This document shows, in pieces, positions 1-8,230 of a stretch of DNA of 64,000 nucleotides. The DNA lies in assembly GCF_008000815.1 (NCBI RefSeq), contig NZ_CP042806.1, forward strand, positions 124,001 through 188,000, written 5' to 3'. Below the pieces are notes generated by a model that did not search any database, was not told the DNA's origin, and was given only the letters and a program-made list of their open reading frames with translations. The stretch comes from Terriglobus albidus (GTDB lineage: Bacteria > Acidobacteriota > Terriglobia > Terriglobales > Acidobacteriaceae). Position 1 is the first letter of the stretch; each line of letters starts with the position of its first letter. A program made the position numbers and the translations under genes.

Positions 1-989
1 TGCACCTTCGTCCGCTGCACGGCCTGGTGCAACTGGTAACCGAGATCGCGATCGATAAGCGTAATGAGTGCCGTGATCTTCTCCGGCTCGAGGGCCGACC
101 GTTCTGCTCGTGACAAGATCTCCATCACATTGCGTGTCCGCAGGAACGAGAGATAGTGCCAGCGTTCCAGGTTGGCGAAGATCCAGTTGGGCACGGCGGG
201 CAGCAGCTTCTTCAACGAATGCGCCAGCGTATCTGCCCCCAGTGCCGGCGAGACCAGCTTGCGCACGATCTTTGCATCGAAGGCGTCACCCGCAAGTCCC
301 AGGCCCGAGGTCCCGAGCATCGATTTACCCCGGTCTGCCTGTGTGCGGAACGACGGCCCCACATGCAGCAGCGAAAAGTCCGAGGTGCCGCCGCCGAAGT
401 CGCCGATCAGGATCAGCTCGTCGTGATCCAGGGAGGACTCGTAGCTATAGGCCGCACCGATCGGTTCCAGTTGAAAGTGCACCTCTTCGTATCCGGCGAG
501 TTCGAAAGCATGGCGCAAACGCGATTCGGCGAAGGCATCATCCTCCTCCGACTCCGAGCCGACAAAACGTACAGGCCTGCCCGCCGTTACGCTGCGTATG
601 GGATGACCGAACTGCCGCTCGGCAGCTATCCGTACGTCCGTCAAGATACGCGCGATCAGATCTTCGAGGGTGTACCTGCGGCCAAAGACCTCCGTACCGG
701 TCAGTGACCGCGATGGCAGATAGGACTTCAGCGACTGGATCAACCGTCCCTGCGTTCCCGAGGACTCATGGTCGGCAGCGAGATAGTGCTCGATGCCACG
801 CGGCCCAGTGTAGGAGTGCACCAGCGGACGCCCCTTCTCCCGCACCTGCTCCAGATACAGCAGTGACCGGTACGACGGCGTCTCTCCCGCCGGAGCAGCG
901 AAGTGCGCGAGTGTCACCTCGCTGCCGTCTGCGCGGGCGATGGAGGTGTTGGTTGTGCCGAAGTCGATGCCGATGCGAAACGGACGCAT
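1..989 (-). CDS. Hsp70-family protein (YegD-like), 3' end outside window
   Basis: The minus-strand frame starts at the ATG at 989-987 and stays open to the window edge, so about 329 residues are visible and the C-terminus is missing. The N-terminus reads RPFRIGIDFGTTNTSIA, the phosphate-1 loop of the actin/Hsp70 ATPase fold. A second loop, LIGDFGGGTSDFSLL, follows near residue 190, and a later segment has the form of the adenosine loop region. The diverged spacing and the lack of the strict DnaK signatures point to the YegD-type Hsp70-like proteins rather than DnaK itself. These are presumed ATP-driven chaperone-like proteins; the client is unknown. The gene faces the same way as the DinB gene behind it, with 46 bases between them. 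Confidence 0.85.
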   Translation of the reverse strand, partial: MRPFRIGIDFGTTNTSIARADGSEVTLAHFAAPAGETPSYRSLLYLEQVREKGRPLVHSYTGPRGIEHYLAADHESSGTQGRLIQSLKSYLPSRSLTGTEVFGRRYTLEDLIARILTDVRIAAERQFGHPIRSVTAGRPVRFVGSESEEDDAFAESRLRHAFELAGYEEVHFQLEPIGAAYSYESSLDHDELILIGDFGGGTSDFSLLHVGPSFRTQADRGKSMLGTSGLGLAGDAFDAKIVRKLVSPALGADTLAHSLKKLLPAVPNWIFANLERWHYLSFLRTRNVMEILSRAERSALEPEKITALITLIDRDLGYQLHQAVQRTKV

Positions 990-1035
990 CCGATTATTAT
1001 TTCGCAGATTCGGTATTTCTTTGAGCCTGTCGTCG

Positions 1036-1524
1036 TTATGACTTCAGCGACGCTACCAGTTTCTCCATGTGGGAGACGTGGTGGAGGTCATGACCGGCGA
1101 TGGTCGCGAGTTGCACGGAGAAGGGTGTGAATCCGCGTTCAGGATGCGAAGCTCCGCGCTGTTTCTGCTCGTCGGTCACGGTCGAGAGGAACTTCAGGTT
1201 CCAGTCACGGAAAGCCTCGTAGAACGCCACGGCGGTCGCGTAGTCGTATGCCGCATAGTGCTCGGCCCACTTGTCCTGGTCGAAAGGCTGCAGCACAGGG
1301 TTGTCGACGGCTAATGTCTGGCGCAGGCGGAAGCCGAAGGCCATCTCACAGTCGGCCAGATGCGCGAAGATCTCGCGGATACTCCACTTGCCCGGAGCGG
1401 GCGGCGAATTGAGCTGTTCGGCGCTTAGACCCGCGACCAGAGCCTTCAGCTTTGCCGGCGTGGTGGGCAGCACGGTTGCGGGATCGTTATCTCCGAGGGC
1501 GGCAGCATAAGGATTAGGAGCCAT
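1036..1524 (-). CDS. DinB-family (YfiT-like) putative metal-dependent protein
   Basis: The product is 162 residues from the ATG at 1524 (MAPNPYAAAL). An open frame continues upstream to 1842, but it runs into the degenerate palindromic repeat at 1535-1593 and then the divergent glycosyltransferase, so the short start is preferred. The DinB four-helix fold is suggested by a first histidine in IFAHLADCEMAF and a C-terminal HDLHHVSHMEKL, which together make the usual three-His metal site. Family members include thiol transferases and many damage-induced proteins of unknown reaction, so no substrate can be assigned. An alternative in-frame start lies 6 codons upstream (MLYASP). Confidence 0.85.
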   Translation of the reverse strand: MAPNPYAAALGDNDPATVLPTTPAKLKALVAGLSAEQLNSPPAPGKWSIREIFAHLADCEMAFGFRLRQTLAVDNPVLQPFDQDKWAEHYAAYDYATAVAFYEAFRDWNLKFLSTVTDEQKQRGASHPERGFTPFSVQLATIAGHDLHHVSHMEKLVASLKS

Positions 1525-1534
1525 GGGGGAAGCA

Positions 1535-1593
1535 TAGAGCATTTTCCCTTGCCGCTGTATGCCCTTCCGGATACCAGAAAGATGGAAAACGCC
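1535..1593. repeat. Degenerate copy of ~115-bp nested palindromic repeat (R1)
   Basis: It begins TAGAGCATTTTCCCT like the full copies elsewhere and contains a CTTCCGGATACC segment and GGAAAACGCC, but the centre is deleted. It lies between the divergent DinB and glycosyltransferase genes. Confidence 0.6.
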
Positions 1594-1626
1594 CTCGGCG
1601 CTGGCAACGATGATTGAATAAGAAAT

Positions 1627-2898
1627 ATGGCCAACATCGCCGGCAGCGAACAACAGACGCCGATTCGCCTGCCATGGAAGATCTTCTGGGTGGGACTCAT
1701 TGTCCGCGTCCTCTACATAACCCTGGCCCACACCTACCGCATCCGTCTTTTTGAAGACCACTTCCAGTTCGGGTGGGAGGCCGGCCGCGTCGCCCGGGCG
1801 CTGGTCACCGGCTATGGCTATGCCGACCCCTTCCAGGGACACACCGGCCCTACCGCATGGCTGCCTCCGCTTTATACCTTCCTCATCGCTGCGTCATTCA
1901 AGCTCTTTGGCATCTATAGTCCTCTATCCGCGTGGTTCATTCTCACGATCAACAGCGTCTTCTCCGCGCTGACGGCACTGGCGGTCTACGAGATCGGCTA
2001 TCGCTGCTTCAACCCGAGGGTCGCTCTGTGGTCCGCATGGTTGTGGGCACTGTACCCCGCAGCCATGCAGTTCGCCGTGAAGTGGGTCTGGGAGATGACC
2101 CTCACCTGCTGCCTTTTCACCTGGATCTTCGTGCTCGCCCTGCGTATGCGCGACAACGGCGGCACATGGCGGCAGTGGACCATCTTCGGCGTATTGGGCG
2201 GCCTGTTGGCGTTGACCAACGCCACGCCTACGGTCTTCCTTCCGGTAGCGGCGCTATGGGTGCTTTGGGGTGTTCCCGGACATCGGCTACAGGCTTTCAA
2301 ACGCGCCATCGTTGCGGGCGTTGTTGCGGGTTCCCTCCTGGCTCCGTGGGTAATTCGCAATTATCTGGTCCTGCATGCCTTCATTCCTATCCGCAGCAAC
2401 TTCGGCGCGGAGAACTATATGGGGAACTCTCCCTGGTCTGTTGGTTTTCCCTGGGGCACGACTGTTCCACTCGAGAACACTCGCATCATCGACGAGTACC
2501 ACGCCAAAGGCGAGGTGCAATGGGTAAGGGACCGCGGCGCACTGGCCGAAGAGTGGATTCGCACCCATCGCCCCGAGTTCTGGAGACTGAGCGCACTGCG
2601 TGCCTACATGTTCTGGGCGGGCGTTCCCCAACCGGTCATTCCGCACAAGGAGTACGTCGAGTATGGCCGTGAGCTGAACTTCACCTTTGGGACCGTGGTC
2701 GGAGTGCTGGGACTGCTGCTGGCGATCAAGCAACGACGCAAGGCTGCCTGGTTAATGGCGCTGGCATTCCTGATCTATCCCCTGCCGTATTACTTCGTGA
2801 CCGTACAGGCGAGGTTCCGGCACATTCTGGAGCCTCTGATCATGATTCTGGCGGTAAACCTGTTCCAGAGCGCGGAGAAGCGGAAGCTGGCACTCTAA
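1627..2898 (+). CDS. Membrane glycosyltransferase, GT39/ArnT-like
   Basis: The product is a 423-residue polytopic membrane protein. It has a hydrophobic segment after a short polar N-terminus, then an extracytoplasmic loop with the pattern DHFQFGWEAGRVARALVTGYGYADPF, where acidic residues after the first helix mark polyprenyl-phosphate-sugar transferases of the PMT/ArnT superfamily. It then shows about ten hydrophobic stretches, including a YPLPYYFVTVQARFRHILEPLIMILAVNLF segment typical of the GT39 C-terminal helices. It probably transfers a sugar from a lipid-linked donor at the outer face of the inner membrane. The acceptor cannot be told from sequence. No clear Shine-Dalgarno precedes the ATG at 1627. 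Confidence 0.8.
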   Translation: MANIAGSEQQTPIRLPWKIFWVGLIVRVLYITLAHTYRIRLFEDHFQFGWEAGRVARALVTGYGYADPFQGHTGPTAWLPPLYTFLIAASFKLFGIYSPLSAWFILTINSVFSALTALAVYEIGYRCFNPRVALWSAWLWALYPAAMQFAVKWVWEMTLTCCLFTWIFVLALRMRDNGGTWRQWTIFGVLGGLLALTNATPTVFLPVAALWVLWGVPGHRLQAFKRAIVAGVVAGSLLAPWVIRNYLVLHAFIPIRSNFGAENYMGNSPWSVGFPWGTTVPLENTRIIDEYHAKGEVQWVRDRGALAEEWIRTHRPEFWRLSALRAYMFWAGVPQPVIPHKEYVEYGRELNFTFGTVVGVLGLLLAIKQRRKAAWLMALAFLIYPLPYYFVTVQARFRHILEPLIMILAVNLFQSAEKRKLAL

Positions 2899-2940
2899 TC
2901 GGGTGCCCCGGGTCCCGCTTCTGGGACCTGGGTATTCGAG
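2899..2940. repeat. Intergenic hairpin repeat (R4), uninterrupted copy
   Basis: The sequence CGGGTGCCCCGGGTCCCG, then TTCTGGGACCTGGG and TATTCGAGCG, is the same unit that the insertion sequence has split at 5323/6701. This copy defines the empty target site. Confidence 0.75.
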
Positions 2941-2951
2941 CGCATCACGTC

Positions 2952-2973
2952 GCTGCACCGTTTATGGTGCAGC
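2952..2973. terminator. Hairpin after the glycosyltransferase gene
   Basis: An 8-bp perfect stem GCTGCACC/GGTGCAGC with a 6-base loop lies 50 bases after the stop. No T-run follows, so it may stabilise the mRNA 3' end rather than terminate by itself. Confidence 0.4.
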
Positions 2974-2995
2974 ATCCCTGTACTTAACGCAGAAA

Positions 2996-3022
2996 GCCCG
3001 GCAGGCTACGCGCTTGCCGGGC
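2996..3022 (-). terminator. Probable terminator of rpmB
   Basis: On the minus strand a stem GCCCGGCAAGC pairs with GCCTGCCGGGC (one G-T pair) and is followed by TTTCT, about 28 bases after the L28 stop codon. Confidence 0.65.
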
Positions 3023-3050
3023 GACTGAGAACTTGTTCTTCTGAAAAGGC

Positions 3051-3239
3051 TTAGGCCTTGACGACCTTACCGGACTTGATGCAGCTGGTGCACACGCGGA
3101 TGCGCTTGCTGGCGCCGTTCACAACGGCCTTCACCGCCTGCAGGTTTACGTTCCAGCGACGGCGGGTAACGTTGTGCGCGTGCGAAATGTTGTTGCCAAA
3201 CTGCGGTCCCTTGCCGCAAAACTCACAGGTCTGTGCCAT
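3051..3239 (-). CDS. rpmB: 50S ribosomal protein bL28
   Basis: The product is 62 residues starting MAQTCEFCGKGPQFGNN. The ATG at 3239 is preceded by CTGGAG at good spacing, so the 94-residue open frame that begins further upstream is rejected. Two cysteine pairs, CEFC near the N-terminus and CTSC near residue 52, show this is the zinc-binding (C+) form of bL28. The conserved SHAHNVTRRRWNVNLQ stretch contacts rRNA. It is transcribed alone, with its own hairpin terminator downstream. Confidence 0.95.
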   Translation of the reverse strand: MAQTCEFCGKGPQFGNNISHAHNVTRRRWNVNLQAVKAVVNGASKRIRVCTSCIKSGKVVKA

Positions 3240-3460
3240 GACAAATCTCCAGGTCGTCTCCCGACAATCAGGTTTGACGAAGGTGTTTTCGCGCAGTGGG
3301 AGGGCGTTTCGCCTCGCTTTGGGCCGCCAGGCCACCAGAACGGGGCCGCGGGCTTGCTGCGGAAGTTAAAGAATACCGTATTTTGGGCCTAGGGGCAATC
3401 AGCAGGACAGGCATACAGAGCACCTCGTATGCTTATCCCCAACAGGAGAAAGCACAACGC

Positions 3461-4504
3461 ATGAAAGCCCTGATGCTTGAGGCGTACGAACATCTGCAGG
3501 TCATCGACATGCCCGTCCCGGCCGTTGCCCCCGACGAGGTTCTGATCAAGGTCGCCGCCTGCGGCATCTGCGGAAGCGATGTTCACGGCTACGATGGCGG
3601 TTCCGGCCGCCGTATTCCACCCATCGTTATGGGCCATGAGGCTGCCGGCATCATCGCCGCGGTCGGCTCCGACGTGCAAGGCTATAAGGCCGGCGATCGC
3701 GTCACCTTCGACTCCACCGTCTACTGCGGCAAGTGCGAGTTCTGCAAACGGGGCGAGGTCAACCTCTGCGACAACCGCCAGGTGATGGGCGTCTCCTGCG
3801 GCGACTATCGCCGCCATGGCGCCTTCGCCGAGTTTGTCGCCGTGCCCGAACGTATCCTCTATAAGCTGCCGGAGAACTTCCCCTTCGAAGAGGCAGCCAT
3901 GCTGGAGGCCGTTGCCGTTGCACTGCACGGAGTCCGCGTCTCGCAACTGAAGCCAGGCGACTCTGCCCTGGTGATCGGTGCCGGCATGATCGGTCTCCTG
4001 ACAGCGCAGGCCGCTCGTGCCGCCGGAGCACGCTCTGTCACCATCGCCGATGTCGATGCGGCCCGCCTGCAGATGGCCGTCGATGTCGGTATTCCGGACA
4101 CGCTGCATCTCTCGGGCAACGATCTGATCGCCGAAATCCTGCGCCGCACCGGCAATCTGGGCGTGGATGTCGTCCTCGAAGCCGTTGGCCGTGCGGAGAC
4201 CGTTGTCGCTTCTATCGAATGTGTACGCCGCGGAGGCACCGTCGGCCTGATCGGCAATATTCAGCCCGAGGTTCCGCTGCCGTTGCAGCGCGTGGTCACC
4301 CGTGAGGTCCGGCTGCAGGGCTCCTGCTCCTCCGCAGGAGAGTACGTCGAAGCTATTCGCCTGATGTCCGAAGGCGCCATCACGGTAAAGCCTCTGATCT
4401 CCGCAGTCAGCACACTGGAAGAGGCTGCCGACTGGTTTGCGCGTCTGCATGCACGTGAGGCAGGTCTGCTCAAGGTCGTCGTTGCACCCGGTAAGGAGAA
4501 CTAA
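3461..4504 (+). CDS. Zinc-dependent medium-chain alcohol/polyol dehydrogenase
   Basis: The product is 347 residues starting MKALMLEAYEHLQ, with AGGAGA upstream. The longer frame from 3296 is rejected because it runs through non-coding sequence. Catalytic zinc ligands are Cys37, His59 and Glu60 (GHE motif). Structural zinc is held by CGKCEFC...C near residues 90-105. The Rossmann motif is GAGMIG, followed by an acidic residue in IADVDAARL, indicating NAD(H) preference. It belongs with sorbitol/threonine/galactitol-phosphate dehydrogenases; the exact substrate is not determinable. The SDR gene starts three bases after its stop, so the two form an operon that probably oxidises a sugar alcohol or sugar acid in successive steps. 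Confidence 0.9.
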   Translation: MKALMLEAYEHLQVIDMPVPAVAPDEVLIKVAACGICGSDVHGYDGGSGRRIPPIVMGHEAAGIIAAVGSDVQGYKAGDRVTFDSTVYCGKCEFCKRGEVNLCDNRQVMGVSCGDYRRHGAFAEFVAVPERILYKLPENFPFEEAAMLEAVAVALHGVRVSQLKPGDSALVIGAGMIGLLTAQAARAAGARSVTIADVDAARLQMAVDVGIPDTLHLSGNDLIAEILRRTGNLGVDVVLEAVGRAETVVASIECVRRGGTVGLIGNIQPEVPLPLQRVVTREVRLQGSCSSAGEYVEAIRLMSEGAITVKPLISAVSTLEEAADWFARLHAREAGLLKVVVAPGKEN

Positions 4505-4507
4505 GCG

Positions 4508-5299
4508 TTGAGCGAGAACCTCTTCGATCTGACAGGACAGGTAGCCGTTGTTACAGGGGCATCGCGCGGCCTGGGACAGTACTTCTCTCGCGCCTTAGGA
4601 CGGGCTGGCGCAAAGCTGATCGTCACCAGCCGCAAGGCCGGCGACTGCGACGCCTTCGTGGAAGAGCTCGCCGGCATGGGCATCACCGCTCATGCGCTGA
4701 CGCTCGATGTGCGTGACGAGAAGAGCATCACAGCTTTCGGTCCGGCGGCCGATGCCGTCTATGGCAAGGTCGACATCCTGGTGAATAACGCCGGATGCAA
4801 CATCCGTAAGCCCGCGCTTGAGGTCACGTGGGAGGACTGGAACACCATCCTCGACACCAACCTGCGTGGAGCCTTCTTCGTCGCACAGACCATCGCACGT
4901 GGCATGATCACCCGCGGCTACGGCCGCATCATCAACGTCGGTTCAGTCACCAGCGTGTGCGGGTCTGCAGGGTTGGGGCCCTATGGGGCCAGTCGCGGCG
5001 GCATCAAGCAGTTGACGATGAGCCTTGCGGATGACTGGGGACCACACGGTGTAACGGTCAACGTCCTGGCTCCAGGTTGGTTCAAGACCAGCCAGAATCG
5101 CGTGATGTATGAAGACGAGGGCTGGGTGCAGTATCTGGTCGAACGTATCCCTCTGAAACGTCCGGGAGCTCCTAACGATCTGGACGGTGCAGTGGTCTTC
5201 CTGGCCAGCGAGGCTTCGCGCTATGTGACCGGGCAGACGATTCTTATCGACGGCGGTATTTCGGTGGGTAATACGAGGGCGCTGGTAAAGAAGAGCTAG
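4508..5299 (+). CDS. SDR-family oxidoreductase with YxxxR active site
   Basis: The product is 263 residues from a TTG start at 4508, three bases after the ADH stop. It has the TGASRGLG cofactor motif (residues 16-23), NNAG, a serine in NVGSVTS, and Tyr159. The usual catalytic Lys four residues later is Arg163 (TAT GGG GCC AGT CGC). The C-terminal VTGQTILIDGG is typical of classical SDRs, close to gluconate 5-dehydrogenase/3-oxoacyl reductase types. Together with the ADH it suggests a sugar-acid or polyol route, and an ACS-type MFS transporter lies just beyond the IS. The Lys-to-Arg change may mark a subfamily rather than an inactive enzyme, because flanking residues are intact. Confidence 0.88.
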   Translation: MSENLFDLTGQVAVVTGASRGLGQYFSRALGRAGAKLIVTSRKAGDCDAFVEELAGMGITAHALTLDVRDEKSITAFGPAADAVYGKVDILVNNAGCNIRKPALEVTWEDWNTILDTNLRGAFFVAQTIARGMITRGYGRIINVGSVTSVCGSAGLGPYGASRGGIKQLTMSLADDWGPHGVTVNVLAPGWFKTSQNRVMYEDEGWVQYLVERIPLKRPGAPNDLDGAVVFLASEASRYVTGQTILIDGGISVGNTRALVKKS

Positions 5300-5323
5300 G
5301 GGTATGAATACTCCGGGTGCCCC

Positions 5324-5557
5324 TCGATAAGGAAGAAGACTGTGTCAAGGGTAAAAAGAGCGTACGTCATTATTCGATGCGAGAGCACCGTTTGAGAGTC
5401 CAGAGGCAAGGGGTTAGAGGACCGGTAGCTTCTGGGGTAACTCAACGCTGCATCACATCTCTGTGGGGCCTAGCCCCACCAACCATCGATTCGACCGTAT
5501 GTAACAGGCCATGATGCTTCTATGCGGACATCCAGCCTGTGCTGGATGCGAGAGCGC
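5324..5557 (-). ncRNA. Candidate seekRNA/bridge RNA region in the IS right end
   Basis: IS1111-type elements make a guide RNA from the non-coding stretch after the transposase gene. Here 234 bases separate the stop codon from the end, with a 7-bp hairpin GTGGGGC/GCCCCAC at 5463-5479, a second ATCCAGC/GCTGGAT at 5530-5547, and GGGTTAGAGGAC (5411-5422), which is repeated inverted in the left end. The position and hairpins fit; the RNA itself is inferred. Confidence 0.5.
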
Positions 5558-6610
5558 TCACTCAACGTCACGACCATGGATGGCCAGGGGCACCCCCGAG
5601 CTGCTCTCGATATGGGCGATCTCTGGATAGCGTTTGTTCAGCCTGAGCATCCAGTAGAGCCGCACTGCTAACCTCCTTGCTGCCGCCACCTTAGCCACTG
5701 CTTTCGGCTTGTGGTGGCAGCGAGCCTGATACTGCTTTCGAAATCCTTCATCCAGCCGGCAGGCCGTCTGTGCTGCTTCCACCAGCAACTGGCGCATGAA
5801 CCGGTTGCCCTGCTTGCTGATGGCTCCCAGTTTGCGCTTGCCGCCCGAGGTGTATTCGCTGGGGATCAGGCCCAGATAGCTGGCGACCTTCCCGCTGTAC
5901 TCGAACCGGCTCACATCGCCGATCGTCAGTACGAAGGCCATCGCCGTGATCGGACCCACTCCCGGCTGGCTCATCAACAGCTCCGCCTTCGCATCCTCCC
6001 TGGCCGCCTGCACGACTGCCTCATCCAGCTCCTTGATCTGCTGATCCAGACCCTTCATCAGCTCCAGCAGATCCTCCCGTCGACGAGCACTCCAGCCCTC
6101 CAGAGGAAGCTTTTCCAACTCAGCCCTCCCCCGAACGCTCCACAGCCGCGACTGCTTCTGTACGCCACGGTTCATCGCCAGGTGCTGCAGCCCGTTCTTC
6201 ACCCGGGTCCGGATCTCCACCAGCTTGTGTCGGTGGATCAGCAGCTGACGAAGATCCCGCTGCTTGGCTGAAGGCGTCCACAACCGCGGAAACCGGTCCT
6301 CCACCAGCAGCTTCAGGATATGGTCCGCATCCCGGCGGTCCGTCTTCTGCTTCCGTACATAGCTGGCTCGGATCTTCGCCGCATCTCCGACCCACACCGT
6401 GTGACCCAGACTGCCTAGCAGATCAATAAACCACTGCGCGTTGCCGCACGACTCGATTCCTACAAGCGCTCCCGGAGACAGAGACCGGTAGAACCGTTCC
6501 GCCTCCCCATCACCGTTGACTAGCTTCGCTTCCCGGTACTCGCCAGTCTCCTGATCTAAAAATGAAACCTGCTGCCACTGCGGATGGAAATCACAACCTA
6601 CAATCTGCAT
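5558..6610 (-). CDS. IS110-family (IS1111 group) DEDD transposase
   Basis: The product is 350 residues. The N-terminal RuvC-like DEDD half starts MQIVGCDFHPQWQQ (first Asp in GCDFH), has IESCGNAQWF for the second acidic position, and TDRRDADHIL for the last Asp pair. The C-terminal transposase_20 half carries MSQPGVGPITAMAF, GLIPSEYTSGGKRKLGAISKQGN and a conserved serine region. The length is normal for the family and there is no frameshift, so the element could be active. The enzyme recombines DNA using an RNA guide and core dinucleotide exchange without classical target duplication. Confidence 0.95.
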   Translation of the reverse strand: MQIVGCDFHPQWQQVSFLDQETGEYREAKLVNGDGEAERFYRSLSPGALVGIESCGNAQWFIDLLGSLGHTVWVGDAAKIRASYVRKQKTDRRDADHILKLLVEDRFPRLWTPSAKQRDLRQLLIHRHKLVEIRTRVKNGLQHLAMNRGVQKQSRLWSVRGRAELEKLPLEGWSARRREDLLELMKGLDQQIKELDEAVVQAAREDAKAELLMSQPGVGPITAMAFVLTIGDVSRFEYSGKVASYLGLIPSEYTSGGKRKLGAISKQGNRFMRQLLVEAAQTACRLDEGFRKQYQARCHHKPKAVAKVAAARRLAVRLYWMLRLNKRYPEIAHIESSSGVPLAIHGRDVE

Positions 6611-6694
6611 AAGAAGGCTTCTCCTGATCTTCCCGATAGGTCAGTCCTCTAACCCTTACCTATCTCGATCTTCGCTGAAGCCTTCTTCCTTATC
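6611..6694. repeat. IS left-end hairpin and inverted repeat
   Basis: An 11-bp stem AAGAAGGCTTC (6611-6621) pairs with GAAGCCTTCTT (6677-6687). Inside it GATAGGT/ACCTATC forms a second stem whose loop holds GTCCTCTAACCC (6644-6655), the reverse complement of 5411-5422 in the right end. The outer end holds the 16-bp terminal inverted repeat. Confidence 0.65.
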
Positions 6695-6700
6695 CCATCA

Positions 6701-6917
6701 GGGTCCCGCTTTTGGGACCTGGGTCTCGCGCCACGCGCGACTGGCTTGGAACGAGGCGTGCGGTAGAAAAGCAGATTTCTCCGCTCCCTCCGGTCGCTGC
6801 GAAATGACAAACAGAAAACGATTCGAGCTTCGCTCGAATTTCCCACATAAGCTTCGCGTATCCACCCCAACGAACTTTGTTCGCTGGGGACCCCGGTATG
6901 TGGGGCACCGGCCTGCT
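6701..6917. repeat. R4 repeat half, R2 unit and second R4 copy
   Basis: Bases 6701-6745 are the right half of the R4 hairpin split by the IS. Bases 6770-6813 are an R2 unit (GCAGATTTCTCCGCT to ACGAAATGACAA type). Bases 6828-6915 are another R4-like block with ATTCGAGC-type palindrome and CCCACATAAGCTTCGCG. No gene was seen in this stretch. Confidence 0.65.
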
Positions 6918-8204
6918 CTAAGCCTCTAACGCGCGGCGCACATCGATCGGCTGAATCCGCCCCAGCAGGAAGGCGTACGACAACACACCGATTACCAGAT
7001 ACGCCGCGGCGATACCGAAGGCCCACGTAAAGTTGTGAGTCGCCTGCACGGTGTAACCGGTCAGAATCGGCGCCGCTATGGCAGAGAGCTGGTTCGAGAA
7101 GTTCATGATGCCGCCCACCTTGCCGGTGCTTGTATTCGGCACCAGCAGCGAGGGCAGGCTCCAGCAGATAGGCGACGCCGCGGAGAGACCTCCGATCGCA
7201 ATCGAGATCGGCACCAGCGCCGAGACGGGATCATGTGCAAAAGCCGCGCCCACCAGCCCCAGGCCGCACGTCGTCCCGATCAGCAGTACCGAACGCCGCA
7301 CTGTGCTCGCATCTTTGCCGCGACGTATCAAAAAGTCGACCAGCACACCACCGATGAAGAAGCCGCAGGCCGTGGCGATCAACCACGGCATAGAGGTAAA
7401 GAGAAACGACTGCCGCAGCGAGATATGCAGTGTCTCTGCAAGATAGGTCGGCAGCCACGTCAACAACAGATAGAAGACGTAGTTGTACGACCCCGCGCCG
7501 ATTGCCAGACCAATCACCTTGCGCTCGCGTAACAGGCGGGCCAACGGAATCGGCGGAGCCAGGATCGCAGCCGCATCCTCTGTTGTCTCGGAACTCGGGT
7601 GGATGACGTTGCGCATGGTGAAGCGATCCGGCTCGCGATAGAGCAGCGCAAACAGACCGAGATACGCAAACGAAAGTGCAGCCGTGAAGCCAAACGACAT
7701 CCGCCAGCCGACGCGTAACAGCAACAGCCCGAGCAGCGGCACACCGATCCCATTGGCGAGCTTTGCCGCACTGTCGAAGATCGCCGTCGCCAGCGATCGT
7801 TCATGCTGCGGAAACCATGCGCCGACGGCCTTCGCATTCGCCGGAAAGGTAGGAGCTTCGCCGATACCCAGCAGCAGCCGCGCCGCGAAGAACAGCAGCA
7901 CACCGGGTGCAAACGCCGCAGCAATCGAAGCTATACCCCAGATGGCAATCGAGTAGAGCGAGACCTTGCGCACGCCGAAAGCATCGAGTATTACGCCAGT
8001 CGGTAACTGACACGCGGCATAGGTCCACGAATATGCCGCTGAGAGCTGTCCAAAGACCGAGGGCGTAATTCCAAACGTCTGCACCAGAGCGTCGTGCGAA
8101 ACCGAAAGATTGACACGGTCGAAGTAGTTCACCAGGACGCCGACGCCGAGCAGTATTCCAACGGTCCAGCGATATGACGCAGCATTGCTGTTTTCAGTTT
8201 TCAT
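6918..8204 (-). CDS. MFS transporter, anion:cation symporter (sugar-acid) type
   Basis: The product is 428 residues with 12 predicted membrane helices, starting [19 protein letters not shown]. The frame upstream of 8204 runs into palindromic repeat R1 and is rejected. Helix 1 contains [10 protein letters not shown] and helix 4-5 has [21 protein letters not shown], both typical of the ACS family (ExuT, GudP, DgoT), which import hexuronates, glucarate or galactonate with protons. It converges on the ADH/SDR operon across the IS, and a link between uptake and oxidation of a sugar acid is plausible but unproven. Confidence 0.85.
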   Translation of the reverse strand: MKTENSNAASYRWTVGILLGVGVLVNYFDRVNLSVSHDALVQTFGITPSVFGQLSAAYSWTYAACQLPTGVILDAFGVRKVSLYSIAIWGIASIAAAFAPGVLLFFAARLLLGIGEAPTFPANAKAVGAWFPQHERSLATAIFDSAAKLANGIGVPLLGLLLLRVGWRMSFGFTAALSFAYLGLFALLYREPDRFTMRNVIHPSSETTEDAAAILAPPIPLARLLRERKVIGLAIGAGSYNYVFYLLLTWLPTYLAETLHISLRQSFLFTSMPWLIATACGFFIGGVLVDFLIRRGKDASTVRRSVLLIGTTCGLGLVGAAFAHDPVSALVPISIAIGGLSAASPICWSLPSLLVPNTSTGKVGGIMNFSNQLSAIAAPILTGYTVQATHNFTWAFGIAAAYLVIGVLSYAFLLGRIQPIDVRRALEA

Positions 8205-8230
8205 CGGGCATCGCGACTCTATCACGCCAA

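Larger units (their letters stand above)
5324..6700 (-). mobile_element. IS110-family insertion sequence, IS1111-type
   Basis: The ~1377-bp element carries one transposase gene on the minus strand, about 90 bases of left end and about 234 bases of non-coding right end. A 16-bp inverted repeat (GATAAGGAAGAAG then G or A, then CT) lies at 5326-5341 and 6679-6694. It is subterminal: about 2 bases lie outside on one side and 6 on the other. The ends were placed by comparing the flanks with the uninterrupted repeat at 2899-2940; the join CGGGTGCCCC/GGGTCCCG is restored if 5324-6700 is removed. Subterminal inverted repeats and a long downstream non-coding end are hallmarks of the IS1111 subgroup. 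The end positions could be off by a few bases. Confidence 0.85.

Noticed and set aside
3389-4450. 353-codon minus-strand frame
   Set aside because: Antisense to the zinc ADH, which has all metal ligands.
5317-5514. 65-codon plus-strand frame
   Set aside because: Lies in the non-coding right end of the IS; no ribosome site and no family likeness.
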